The notes beneath the pieces are model-generated. The model was not told where the DNA came from. It was given only the letters and a program-made list of their open reading frames with translations, and did not search any database. A DNA stretch of 64,000 nucleotides from Limoniibacter endophyticus. GTDB taxonomy: Bacteria; Pseudomonadota; Alphaproteobacteria; Rhizobiales; Rhizobiaceae. Location: the NCBI RefSeq assembly GCF_014652835.1, contig NZ_BMZO01000003.1:124001-188000 (forward strand), in the 5' to 3' direction. A program made the translations under genes and the position numbers. Positions 1-7,622 of this stretch are shown here, piece after piece; the stretch's first letter is position 1, and the number at the start of each line of letters is the position of its first letter.

Positions 1-722
1 TTTTCCCATCGCCTAACTATAACGGCGTTATCCAGGGTCTGCTCGGCGGCACCATTGATATCGCGTCCATGGGTGCGTCCTCATACGCTGCAATTGAATT
101 GCAGAAGCCAGGTGCGGTCGATCCGATCCTGACCTACACGCAGAGTGACGGCTCCAGCGGTTACTACTCTATCATGGTTGCTCGCAAGGACTCCGGCATC
201 AAGACGCTTGCCGACGCCAAGGGCAAGAAGATCGGCTTTGCAGATCCAGATTCCACATCGGGCTTTCTGGTTCCTAACGTCGCTCTTCCAAAGGAAATCG
301 GCGTCTCGGTCAAGGAATACTTCTCTGAAGAAGGATTTGGCGGCGGCCATGAAAACCTCGTTCTCGCCGTTCTCGATGGCAAGTTCGACGTCGGCACCAC
401 TTTCGGTTCGGGTGTTGGCTCCTGGGCAGAAGGCTACTCGTCCGGCAATCTTCACCAGATGATAAACAAGGGTAATCTTGATGCCGACGACATCGTCGAA
501 GTCTGGAAGTCGCCTTTGATCCCGAACGGTCCGCTGATGGTCAGCAATACGCTTCCACAGGACATCCGCGACAAGATCGAAGAGTATTTCTTCAACCTGC
601 CGACGACAGACAAGGAGTGCTTCATCTCCTACACCGGCGGCGACAACAAGGATTACCTGAAGGTCGACAAGTCTTTCTATCAGACGATCATCGACGCTCG
701 TAAGTCCGTTATCGGTAGCTAA
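1..722 (+). CDS. phnD: Phosphonate ABC transporter substrate-binding protein PhnD (5' partial)
   Basis: C-terminal three quarters or so of a periplasmic phosphonate-binding protein; the reading frame is open from base 3 and the start lies upstream of the window. The visible part begins PSPNYNGVIQGLLGG and carries the usual PhnD-family (PF12974) features: a small-residue ligand-contact region (IASMGASSY) and the second-lobe stretch AKGKKIGFADPDSTSG. It would deliver phosphonates to the permeases encoded next. phnE1 starts 66 bases downstream on the same strand. The ATPase gene phnC is expected just upstream, outside the window (inference). The assignment is strong because of both sequence and context. 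Confidence 0.93.
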   Translation, partial: FPSPNYNGVIQGLLGGTIDIASMGASSYAAIELQKPGAVDPILTYTQSDGSSGYYSIMVARKDSGIKTLADAKGKKIGFADPDSTSGFLVPNVALPKEIGVSVKEYFSEEGFGGGHENLVLAVLDGKFDVGTTFGSGVGSWAEGYSSGNLHQMINKGNLDADDIVEVWKSPLIPNGPLMVSNTLPQDIRDKIEEYFFNLPTTDKECFISYTGGDNKDYLKVDKSFYQTIIDARKSVIGS

Positions 723-788
723 TCAGCTCAGGCAGCCTTGCAGCGGCACCGGAAACGGTGCCGCTCGTTCATTCGGGAAAGGTTCGGC

Positions 789-1766
789 ATGGCGCAGTCC
801 GGTCAAAGCAGCTTTGCGGGGCTTGGTCCCTCGGCGTCACTCATGATGCAGCATTATCAGCAGCAACTGCTGGTTCGCCGCATCTATACGGTTCTCGCGT
901 TGATCATCTTCGCCATTCTTCTCGTGGCCTCGATGAACTTCGCCAACAATGCCAACTCCGGAAAATTTTTCGAGCGCCTTCCATACACGTTCGACTTCCT
1001 GCGCAATTTCGTTCCGGACAGTCCGCTGGAAATCCTCCGCGCCATGTTCGACCTGCCGTCTCCTTATGCGGATGGCTCGCTGAAATATAATTATACGTCC
1101 GAACGCATTTACATAACCGAAACGCTTTATGTTCCGCATTTCATTTATCAGCTTGTTATCACCATCAACATTGCTCTCATCGCCACAATCATCGGAACGG
1201 CCATCGCCTTCGTACTCTGCTTCTTTGCTTCAACCAATCTTGTCGGTTCTGGGGCCGTACGCTGGTTCACACGCCGCACGATGGAAGTCATGCGCGCTTT
1301 TCCTGAGATCGTCGTTGCAGGCTTGTTGACCGCGATTCTGTCAATCGGTCCTATCGCCGCTATCATAGCCATCACCGTCCACACGATCGGCGCGCTCGGA
1401 AAATTGTTCTTCGAGGTTGTCGAGAATGCCGACATGAAACCGGAAGAAGGTTTGCGCGCGACAGGGGCGACGTGGCTCGAACGTGTGCGTTTCGCCATAG
1501 TGCCGCAGGTTCTGCCGAATTTCGTGTCCTATGCACTGCTGAGAGCGGAGATCAATGTCCGGGCTTCCACCATCATCGGTGCAGTCGGTGGCGGAGGTAT
1601 CGGCGAGGTGTTTCGGCTTGCCATCGGTCGCGACCATGCGGCAAAGACGTATGCCATTATTATCCTGTTGCTCATCAGCATTATCGTCATCGATCAGTTC
1701 TCGGCCTGGCTGCGTCGTCGGCTCACTGGCGAACATGCCTTCGCATTCGGTAAGGGAGCAGTCTGA
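789..1766 (+). CDS. phnE: Phosphonate ABC transporter permease PhnE (first copy)
   Basis: Inner-membrane permease of 325 residues for phosphonate import. After a cytoplasmic N-terminus there is a membrane segment (around residues 33-50), a short periplasmic stretch, then the binding-protein-dependent permease core. The EAA loop that docks to the ATPase is visible as EGLRATGATWLERVRFAIVPQ, followed by the GAVGGGGIGEVF signature of phosphonate permeases. I chose the ATG at 789 because GGGAAAGG lies seven bases before it; an in-frame ATG at 738 would add 17 basic residues with no good ribosome site. Its stop overlaps the ATG of the next permease by one base, implying coupled translation. Confidence 0.92.
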   Translation: MAQSGQSSFAGLGPSASLMMQHYQQQLLVRRIYTVLALIIFAILLVASMNFANNANSGKFFERLPYTFDFLRNFVPDSPLEILRAMFDLPSPYADGSLKYNYTSERIYITETLYVPHFIYQLVITINIALIATIIGTAIAFVLCFFASTNLVGSGAVRWFTRRTMEVMRAFPEIVVAGLLTAILSIGPIAAIIAITVHTIGALGKLFFEVVENADMKPEEGLRATGATWLERVRFAIVPQVLPNFVSYALLRAEINVRASTIIGAVGGGGIGEVFRLAIGRDHAAKTYAIIILLLISIIVIDQFSAWLRRRLTGEHAFAFGKGAV

Positions 1767-3118
1767 TGCCGTCCGTCCCGCAGATCAGCGCGAGCGAGCG
1801 CGAACGTATTCTCGACACCTATCCAGCCATCTTCCACCGCAGCTTCATGCAGCGCTACGGCCTTTTCGTAGGTGCGGGTGTTATTCTGGCCTATCTCATC
1901 GTCTGTTTTTTCGCGTTTAACATTGGTCCGGCCTTCATGCAGGGGCGCTGGGATCGTGCATCAGTCTACCTCCAGGACTGGTATTCATGGCGTGCTCAAC
2001 CTCGTCTTCGCTTTGAGGATGATGGCACGGTACGTGCACAATGGTCGACGCGTGGCCAATATCCGGCTGATGCGGATATCGACTGGCTTCAGCCAACGCA
2101 GAGCGGGGGATACTCGGTTTCGTACGGCAGCCAGAACGATCGACTTGAGGTCACGCCGAGTAAGGTGGATGTCTATGTCGGCGGCGATCTGTACACCGTC
2201 AATATTTCCCAGGATGCTGCTGCCGCTCCGACTGATGCGCCGGCGGCGATCATCCAGGACGGCAACAAGGTCGTTGTGGATTACGGATTTGAGGGCAGCG
2301 CCGAAATCCGGACAAATCAAGTCTTCGTCCAGCGGCGTTTCATGGGATGGGCGAACTTCTTCTTCGACACGCGCTCGCCGTTTTGGGGAAGGAGCTGGGG
2401 CGAACTTGGCGCGCTTGCCTTTGCTGGCGAACGCATCGATCCTGAGCGCAGCAACATCGGCTACATGAAGGACGAGTTCCTAGGCAATACCGTCTGGCAG
2501 CACGCCGACATTTTCTCCAAGCTGATGCAGACGCTTGTCATGGCCTTTGTCGGCACGTTGTTTGCCACACTCGTCGCATTGCCTCTCGCCTTCATCGCGG
2601 CCCGCAATATTACGCAGAGCCGACCCGCCAACTGGTTCATGAAGCGCAGCTTCGATTTCCTGCGCTCCATCGACATGCTTATCTGGGCGCTGTTCTTCAC
2701 CCGTGGCTTTGGGCCAGGTCCTATCCCTGGCATAGCGGCCATCTTTTTCACGGATACGGGTGCGCTTGGCAAGGTTTATGCGGAAGCGCTGGAAAATGTG
2801 GATGACAAGCAGCGCGAAGGCGTCAAGTCTGTGGGTGCAAGCACAGTCAACGTCAACCGCTTTGGCGTGCTGCCGCAAGTTCTGCCGGTCTTTGTCTCGC
2901 AATCACTGTACTTCTGGGAATCGAACACGCGTTCGGCCACGATTATTGGTGCCGTCGGCGCCGGTGGTATCGGTCTCAAGCTCCTTGAGGCCATGGGGAC
3001 CAATGCGGACTGGGATAAGGTCGCCTATATGGTTCTGCTGATCTTGATGGTCGTGTTCCTATTCGACAACATCTCCAATGCGATCCGCTCGCGCCTCATC
3101 GGTCGAAACCACCATTGA
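1766..3118 (+). CDS. phnE: Phosphonate ABC transporter permease PhnE (second, long copy)
   Basis: Second permease subunit, 450 residues, about 125 longer than its neighbour. One membrane segment lies near residues 31-53; it is followed by roughly 190 residues without hydrophobic segments, rich in Asp, Gln and Ser, predicted to be extracytoplasmic. The permease core starts near residue 248 and contains the EAA loop EGVKSVGASTVNVNRFGVLPQ and GAVGAGGIG. Two unequal PhnE proteins in tandem are typical of rhizobial phn operons and presumably form a heterodimer with PhnC and PhnD. A hairpin at 3172-3206 ends this part of the operon. The function of the insert is not known to me. Confidence 0.92.
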   Translation: MPSVPQISASERERILDTYPAIFHRSFMQRYGLFVGAGVILAYLIVCFFAFNIGPAFMQGRWDRASVYLQDWYSWRAQPRLRFEDDGTVRAQWSTRGQYPADADIDWLQPTQSGGYSVSYGSQNDRLEVTPSKVDVYVGGDLYTVNISQDAAAAPTDAPAAIIQDGNKVVVDYGFEGSAEIRTNQVFVQRRFMGWANFFFDTRSPFWGRSWGELGALAFAGERIDPERSNIGYMKDEFLGNTVWQHADIFSKLMQTLVMAFVGTLFATLVALPLAFIAARNITQSRPANWFMKRSFDFLRSIDMLIWALFFTRGFGPGPIPGIAAIFFTDTGALGKVYAEALENVDDKQREGVKSVGASTVNVNRFGVLPQVLPVFVSQSLYFWESNTRSATIIGAVGAGGIGLKLLEAMGTNADWDKVAYMVLLILMVVFLFDNISNAIRSRLIGRNHH

Positions 3119-3140
3119 AGGTCAAGGCGCGTAAATGTCG

Positions 3141-3155
3141 TGAAACATTGTTTCA
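3141..3155. promoter_or_regulatory. Perfect 15-base palindrome, possible operator
   Basis: TGAAACATTGTTTCA is a perfect inverted repeat (six-base arms, three-base centre) between phnE2 and the DUF1045 gene, 120 bases before the latter's start. It could be an operator for a GntR- or TetR-type regulator of phosphonate genes. No binding protein can be named from sequence. Confidence 0.3.
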
Positions 3156-3171
3156 CAGTCGTCATTCTGTC

Positions 3172-3206
3172 ATTCAAACCAGCTAGCAAGCTGGTTTGAA
3201 TTTTGA
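3172..3206 (+). terminator. Hairpin terminator after phnE2
   Basis: A perfect 13-base-pair stem (arms 3172-3184 and 3189-3201, loop AGCA) is followed by TTTTG. It lies 53 bases after the phnE2 stop and fits an intrinsic terminator or attenuator separating the transport genes from the phnM part of the cluster. Confidence 0.6.
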
Positions 3207-3274
3207 TTGATTCGACGGTTTGCAGGCGAACCGTAAAGGCGAGGCTGGAGAGCGTCGCATCTGGAGATTCGGAA

Positions 3275-3982
3275 ATGCGCTACGCCATTTACTTCACGCC
3301 ATCACGGGATCATATATTGACGGCGCTGGCCGAGGAATGGCTGGGACGCAGCGCATTTACCGGGGCTTTGACGCCGCCTGCCTCCAGCGGTGCACTCTCG
3401 GCAGTCGAAGTTGCTTTTCACACGGCCTCCGCACGCCGTTACGGTTTTCATGCAACGCTTAAGGCGCCGTTTCGTCTTGCTGCCAACGAAAGCGAAGCCG
3501 CGCTCGATGCGGCGTTGTCGCGTTTCGTTGCAACGCAATCTCCGTTCTCCATACCCAAGCTTGTTCTGGGTGATCTCGACGGTTTTTTTGCACTCGTCCC
3601 TTCTGAACCGTGTGCGGCGCTGAACACCTTGGCCGGTGAAGTCGTCAGCCATTTCGAGCCATTCCGCGCTCCACTGACGGAAGTAGAAATCGAACGCCGT
3701 AATCCCGACGGCCTCAGTCAACTTGAGTGCCGCAATCTGATGCAGTGGGGCTATCCCTACGTCTTCGAAGCGTTCCGCTTTCACATGACGCTGAGCGGCC
3801 GCGCCGATACGGCTATCAAGCCAAAACTGCGTGCGGCGCTCGAGAGCCATTTCAACATGGTATTGAACAAGCCGCTCGAAATCGCGGGCCTCGCGCTTTT
3901 CGTCGAGCCTGAACCTGGCGCGCCATTCCATATCCAATCCTACTACGCGCTGGGACAGCAAGAAAAAAGAAAGTTTGCCTGA
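3275..3982 (+). CDS. DUF1045 / phosphonate-operon 2H-phosphoesterase-like protein
   Basis: 235-residue protein of the family found next to phnM and phnN in many alphaproteobacterial phosphonate operons (TIGR03223/DUF1045). Two H-x-T motifs typical of 2H phosphoesterases are visible: FHATL (H59, T61) and FHMTL near residue 170. This suggests hydrolysis or ligation of a 2'- or cyclic-phosphate sugar; a role on cyclic ribose phosphate intermediates of the C-P lyase pathway is inference. The ATG at 3275 was chosen because GGAG lies about nine bases upstream; upstream in-frame starts lack a site. The stop is one base from the phnM ATG. Confidence 0.85.
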   Translation: MRYAIYFTPSRDHILTALAEEWLGRSAFTGALTPPASSGALSAVEVAFHTASARRYGFHATLKAPFRLAANESEAALDAALSRFVATQSPFSIPKLVLGDLDGFFALVPSEPCAALNTLAGEVVSHFEPFRAPLTEVEIERRNPDGLSQLECRNLMQWGYPYVFEAFRFHMTLSGRADTAIKPKLRAALESHFNMVLNKPLEIAGLALFVEPEPGAPFHIQSYYALGQQEKRKFA

Positions 3983-3983
3983 A

Positions 3984-5123
3984 ATGAAGACCGAAACCGT
4001 ATTGACCAACGCCCGCATCGTCTTGCCGGATGAGGAAATCAACGGCACGCTGGTGATCCGTAACGGTCTGATCGCCGAGATCGATACTGGCTCGCCCCGG
4101 AACGGTGAAGACATGCACGGCGAGTATATCATCCCTGGCCTTGTCGAGCTTCATACCGACCATCTCGAAAGCCATTACACGCCACGCCCCAAGGTTCGCT
4201 GGAACCCGCTTGCTGCCGTGCAGGCACATGATGCACAGATTGCTACTGCCGGCATCACGACCGTGTGCGACGCGCTGCGTATCGGCGTGGATCGCGACAG
4301 CGATATTCAGCACGAAGAGATACGCATGCTTGGCAATGCGATCGAGGACGGTGTTCGCGCCAATCGTCTGCGCGCCGATCACTTCCTGCACCTGCGCTGC
4401 GAAGTCTCTACAGATAACTGCCTGGAGGGTTTTCGCCTGTTCGAAAACGACTCACGCGTGCGCCTTGCATCCTTAATGGATCATGCGCCGGGTCAGCGCC
4501 AATTCGCCAGCCTTGACGCCTATGCGGTATATTACAAAGGCAAGCTGAAGATGACGGATCAGCAGTTCGAGGACTTCTGCAAGCGCCGGGTTGAGGAGTC
4601 GGGGCTTTACTCCGACAAAAATCGTAAGGCAATCGCGGAACTGGCGAAGACGAAAGGCTTTGTTCTCGCCAGCCATGATGATGCGACCATTGCCCATGTT
4701 GATGAAGCTATTTCGCAGGGCATCGCGGTCGCTGAATTTCCGACCACGCTGGAGGCGGCGAAAGCCTCACACATGGCCGGCATGGGCGTCCTCATGGGAG
4801 CACCAAATGTCGTTCGAGGGGGATCCCACTCGGGCAACATCGCGGCACGTGAACTGGCCGAAGAAGGGACGCTTGATATCCTCTCATCGGACTATATCCC
4901 TTTCAGCATGATCCAGGCGGCTTTTTATCTCGGCGAAGTGGTTGATGGTGTCGATCTGCCAAAAGCCATCCGTATGGTCACTAAAAACCCTGCTGAAGCC
5001 ATCCGTCTCAATGACCGCGGCGCAATCGAGGTCGGCCGCCGCGCCGACCTGGTGCGGGTGCGGGTCGATGACCACGTTCCGGTCGTACGCACCGTCTGGC
5101 GCGAAGGAGACCGTGTCGCATGA
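3984..5123 (+). CDS. phnM: Alpha-D-ribose 1-methylphosphonate 5-triphosphate diphosphatase PhnM
   Basis: 379-residue amidohydrolase-fold enzyme that removes pyrophosphate from ribose-1-methylphosphonate 5-triphosphate before C-P bond cleavage. Metal-ligand motif HTDHLE (residues 57-62) and later histidines (ASHDDATIAHVDEA) are visible, as is the C-terminal NPAEAIRLNDRG characteristic of the family. A TTG nine bases earlier is also in frame, but ATG at 3984 matches the family start. The last four bases (ATGA) overlap phnN. The other C-P lyase genes phnGHIJKL are not in the window. Confidence 0.94.
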   Translation: MKTETVLTNARIVLPDEEINGTLVIRNGLIAEIDTGSPRNGEDMHGEYIIPGLVELHTDHLESHYTPRPKVRWNPLAAVQAHDAQIATAGITTVCDALRIGVDRDSDIQHEEIRMLGNAIEDGVRANRLRADHFLHLRCEVSTDNCLEGFRLFENDSRVRLASLMDHAPGQRQFASLDAYAVYYKGKLKMTDQQFEDFCKRRVEESGLYSDKNRKAIAELAKTKGFVLASHDDATIAHVDEAISQGIAVAEFPTTLEAAKASHMAGMGVLMGAPNVVRGGSHSGNIAARELAEEGTLDILSSDYIPFSMIQAAFYLGEVVDGVDLPKAIRMVTKNPAEAIRLNDRGAIEVGRRADLVRVRVDDHVPVVRTVWREGDRVA

Positions 5124-5752
5124 CCAGCCCCGTTCTCCACACGCCGTTTGATGAACGTCGTCTCACCGTCGAGGATCAGGGCGGCAAGGGTGTCTTCATT
5201 GCCGTTGTCGGACCTAGTGGCGCTGGCAAGGACACTGTCATTGACTACGCACGCGAACGGTTTTCCAAGGAAAGCGTTCTTTTCGCTCGTCGCATAATCA
5301 CCCGCCCGGCAACGGCTCCGGGAGAAGATCACGAGGCGCTTAGCGTAGAAGCTTTCTGTGCAGCCAGGGAGACAGGGGCATTTGCTCTTTCTTGGGAAGC
5401 GCATGGTCTCCATTACGGTCTTCCGACCGAACTCGACAGCGCGATTGCGCAGGGCAGTGTAGTGATTGCGAACTTGTCGCGTGCCGTAATCCCGGCGCTA
5501 CGTGATCGCTACCGTACAGTCGTCGTCGTGGAAATCACGGCACAGCCTGAAATTCTCGTACAGCGCCTGGCAAACCGGGGACGGGAAACGGCGGATGATG
5601 TCGCGGCGCGCATGTCCCGTAGCAAGGCGGTCTCTGCAGGGGAGAGGGTCGTCTCAATCGATAATAGCGGGAGTGTCGAGCAAGCAGGCGATAAATTTGT
5701 TGCCATTATTCGTCGCGCGCTTGCTGCCAGCGATCTTGGTCAGCTCATCTAG
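5120..5752 (+). CDS. phnN: Ribose 1,5-bisphosphate phosphokinase PhnN
   Basis: 210-residue P-loop kinase of the guanylate-kinase-like group; it phosphorylates ribose 1,5-bisphosphate to PRPP, returning the sugar from phosphonate breakdown to nucleotide synthesis. Walker A is GPSGAGKDT (residues 31-39). The C-terminal half has NRGRE-type arginines and a predicted nucleotide-binding lid. An ATGA overlap with phnM implies translational coupling. It is the last gene of the operon, ended by the hairpin at 5765-5799. Confidence 0.93.
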   Translation: MTSPVLHTPFDERRLTVEDQGGKGVFIAVVGPSGAGKDTVIDYARERFSKESVLFARRIITRPATAPGEDHEALSVEAFCAARETGAFALSWEAHGLHYGLPTELDSAIAQGSVVIANLSRAVIPALRDRYRTVVVVEITAQPEILVQRLANRGRETADDVAARMSRSKAVSAGERVVSIDNSGSVEQAGDKFVAIIRRALAASDLGQLI

Positions 5753-5764
5753 TCGATAGTCAGG

Positions 5765-5799
5765 AGAATGATGGCGGCGGTTTCCACCGCCATCATTCT
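5765..5799. terminator. Bidirectional terminator between phnN and bfr
   Basis: A perfect 13-base-pair inverted repeat (AGAATGATGGCGG, arms 5765-5777 and 5787-5799, nine-base loop) lies between the convergent stops of phnN and bfr. It can serve both strands, although the T-tracts are short. Confidence 0.7.
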
Positions 5800-5811
5800 C
5801 ATGCAATGTTA

Positions 5812-6297
5812 CTACTCGGCCGCGTCGGCGCTGTCAGCGTTCAACTGACCGTATTTTTCTTCGCCAATCTTGTCGAGCAGTTCCAGTTGCGTTTCGAGGA
5901 AGTCGATATGGCCTTCTTCGTCAGCCAGAAGCTCTTCGAACAGGTTCTTGGTGACGTAGTCGCCAATTTCCTCGCAGATTTCGCGCGACTTCTTATAGGA
6001 GGTGCGGGCATCGTGTTCGCCCGCAAGATCGCTTTCCAGAACCTCGCGAACGTTCTGACCGATGCGCAGTGGCGCAACAGACTGCAGATTCGGATGGCCT
6101 TCGAGGAAAATGATGCGTTCGATCAGTTTGTCGGCGTGCTGCATTTCCTCGATGGATTCGGCACGTTCTTTCTTGGCAAGCTTCGTATAGCCCCAGTCGT
6201 CGAGGAGGCGGTAATGCAACCAGTACTGATTGACGGCACCAAGCTCCAGGAAGAGCGCTTCGTTAAGCCGCTCTATGACCCGTGGATCGCCTTTCAT
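5812..6297 (-). CDS. bfr: Bacterioferritin
   Basis: 161-residue iron-storage protein that forms a 24-subunit shell. Ferroxidase ligands E18, E51 and H54 are visible together with the haem-axial M52 (EEMQHA), and the second half has the matching E and H pairs ([15 protein letters not shown]). Length is normal for the family. Its start lies inside the end of bfd (35-base overlap), so the two are co-translated. Iron-dependent control through the ICE-type boxes far upstream of bfd is inferred. Confidence 0.96.
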   Translation of the reverse strand: MKGDPRVIERLNEALFLELGAVNQYWLHYRLLDDWGYTKLAKKERAESIEEMQHADKLIERIIFLEGHPNLQSVAPLRIGQNVREVLESDLAGEHDARTSYKKSREICEEIGDYVTKNLFEELLADEEGHIDFLETQLELLDKIGEEKYGQLNADSADAAE

Positions 6298-6571
6298 TGA
6301 ATTTTCTCCCGAATTCGTCGCGCAATTGTCTCACCCGGTCGAGATAGCAGATTATCTCGGCCGACTGCTCCGCGTCGCGATGATATTGTTCCGTGACCCG
6401 GATGATTGTTTCGACCACATTTGGGAAACAACCGCAACAACGACCACGCTTTTTCATGGCGTGATAGACCTTGGCGGGCACGATAAGCTGCCAGGGATCC
6501 TGGTTGAGCAGATCGATGATCGTATCCTCAACCTCTTTCTGGGTGATGAGGTTGCATTGGCAAACAAGCAT
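6263..6571 (-). CDS. bfd: Bacterioferritin-associated ferredoxin
   Basis: 102-residue [2Fe-2S] protein with the BFD pattern C4-x-C6 ... C45-x-x-C48, within VCQCNLIT and RGRCCGCFP. It reduces the iron core of bacterioferritin to release iron. It is about 30 residues longer at the C-terminus than E. coli Bfd; the tail is charged ([13 protein letters not shown]) and encoded by the overlap with bfr. The ATG at 6571 is followed directly by the first cysteine pair, so the start is fixed. The leader upstream is about 400 bases long and strongly structured. Confidence 0.92.
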   Translation of the reverse strand: MLVCQCNLITQKEVEDTIIDLLNQDPWQLIVPAKVYHAMKKRGRCCGCFPNVVETIIRVTEQYHRDAEQSAEIICYLDRVRQLRDEFGRKFNERRSTGHRAA

Positions 6572-6980
6572 TCACACACGTCCTCAGTTGGCGACCCTTC
6601 CACCCTCGGGAGCGGGGTATGGAAGAGCTTACGGCTTACTGAACCGACGGGCGGAAGAAACGCCCCGTCAGTCTGGCCGTCTGGGTTACGGGCGCGACAC
6701 CGTAAGCCAGACGGTAGTTCGCAAACGCGCCCTCTCTGGAGGAGAATGGTTGGCCTGTTTTAGGAAATGTGAGACAGCGGCACGAGCTGGAAGGGCAACA
6801 TGTGACATGTTGCTGCGCAAATGCGCAAAGCTTGTGCGGCACGTCCTTCAATCATTCCGGTTCAAGGCCAAGACATCAAAGGATACGCTTGCGAGCGTGG
6901 GGACATTAAAATGCCCCTTGCAGCAGAAAGTCAATCCGACTCTCCAGCCAGGAAGTCAAAAAACGTAATAAATCAGAACC
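6572..6980 (-). other. Long non-coding leader of bfd with palindromic element
   Basis: This 409-base stretch has no convincing gene. It contains a stem at 6646-6669 (one bulge), a 15-base-pair stem with one mismatch at 6677-6714, an alternative eight-base pairing of 6627-6634 with 6700-6707, a seven-base pairing of 6690-6696 with 6726-6732, and a perfect palindrome at 6796-6812. It lies between the predicted ICE-controlled promoter and bfd, so it would form the 5' leader. It may be a repeated extragenic palindromic element (for example of the Bru-RS type known in Brucella) or a structured RNA; I cannot decide from one copy. Confidence 0.45.
6796..6812. promoter_or_regulatory. Perfect 17-base palindrome in the bfd leader
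   Basis: CAACATGTGACATGTTG is a perfect inverted repeat with eight-base arms around one base. It is followed by a pair of TGCGCA repeats. It looks like a dimeric regulator site, but no regulator can be named. Confidence 0.3.
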
Positions 6981-6995
6981 TTAGAATTATTCTAA
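6981..6995. promoter_or_regulatory. Irr-type iron control element (ICE box) upstream of bfd-bfr
   Basis: TTAGAATTATTCTAA is a perfect palindrome matching the Irr box of Rhizobiales. The identical 15-mer occurs at 31380-31394 just upstream of mbfA, another iron gene. It lies 410 bases upstream of bfd and 242 upstream of the divergent trxA. Assignment to Irr is from knowledge of Rhizobiales; the palindrome and its duplication are seen directly. Confidence 0.72.
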
Positions 6996-7016
6996 ACTGC
7001 AACACTCAGGATTTGC

Positions 7017-7031
7017 GTTGAATAATTCTGA
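7017..7031. promoter_or_regulatory. Second, degenerate ICE-like box
   Basis: GTTGAATAATTCTGA matches 12 of 15 positions of the neighbouring ICE box (reverse orientation), with its centre 36 bases away. The spacing would let two Irr dimers bind on nearly the same DNA face. Confidence 0.4.
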
Positions 7032-7236
7032 GCGCGCTTTGTACAATTTGATAGAGGGTTCAAAACACGATTAAAATCATCCCTTTGAAGATAATTGGAA
7101 CTGGAGGGACGACAAGCAAGCCATCTTGTCCACAGTGGCAGGCGCGTTACACTTGAACCGACGTTCGATATGCACCAGATGAAATGCAACGACCGGCGTC
7201 GATTCCGCGTCGGAAAATCAGGCAAAGGAGCCTCTC

Positions 7237-7557
7237 ATGGCAACCGTGAAGGTCGATACGAATAATTTCCAGGCAGAAGTACTGAACTCCGACGTTCCCG
7301 TCGTCGTGGATTTCTGGGCCGAATGGTGCGGTCCCTGCAAGATGATCGCCCCTGCGCTCGAAGAAATTGCAGGTGAGGTTGCCGGGAAAGCCAAGATCGC
7401 CAAGCTCAATATTGATGAGAACCCGGAACTGGCAGCTCAGTTCGGCGTCCGTTCCATCCCGACCTTGGCGCTCTTCAAGGCAGGCGAAGTCGCCGATATC
7501 AAGGTCGGAGCGGCCCCCAAGGGCGCTCTTTCGAGCTGGGTGCAGGGCAACCTCTGA
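7237..7557 (+). CDS. trxA: Thioredoxin
   Basis: 106-residue classical thioredoxin, the general cytoplasmic disulfide reductant. Active site WCGPCK has cysteines 31 and 34; the cis-proline motif SIPT follows near residue 74. An AGGAG ribosome site ends six bases before the ATG. In many rhizobia trxA sits between addA and folC on the same strand as addA. Here it faces folC, and bfd-bfr rather than addAB lies behind it, so the neighbourhood differs. A strong bidirectional terminator follows. Confidence 0.97.
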   Translation: MATVKVDTNNFQAEVLNSDVPVVVDFWAEWCGPCKMIAPALEEIAGEVAGKAKIAKLNIDENPELAAQFGVRSIPTLALFKAGEVADIKVGAAPKGALSSWVQGNL

Positions 7558-7576
7558 TCCATATCGACGTGAAACT

Positions 7577-7608
7577 AAGAACGCCCGGACAAAGTGCCGG
7601 GCGTTCTT
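7577..7608. terminator. Bidirectional terminator between trxA and folC
   Basis: A perfect 12-base-pair stem (AAGAACGCCCGG, arms 7577-7588 and 7597-7608, eight-base loop) lies between the convergent stop codons of trxA and folC. Confidence 0.75.
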
Positions 7609-7622
7609 GGTTGCCAGAAGTT

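Noticed and set aside
6600-6760. Cobalamin or other known riboswitch in the bfd leader
   Set aside because: The conserved B12-box sequence and other fixed riboswitch motifs are absent; only generic stems are seen.
6636-6851. Minus-strand 71-codon frame in the bfd leader
   Set aside because: Lies over the palindromic element, has no ribosome site and low-complexity composition.
7127-7135. DnaA-box-like TTGTCCACA upstream of trxA
   Set aside because: Single site with a mismatch and no link to replication genes.
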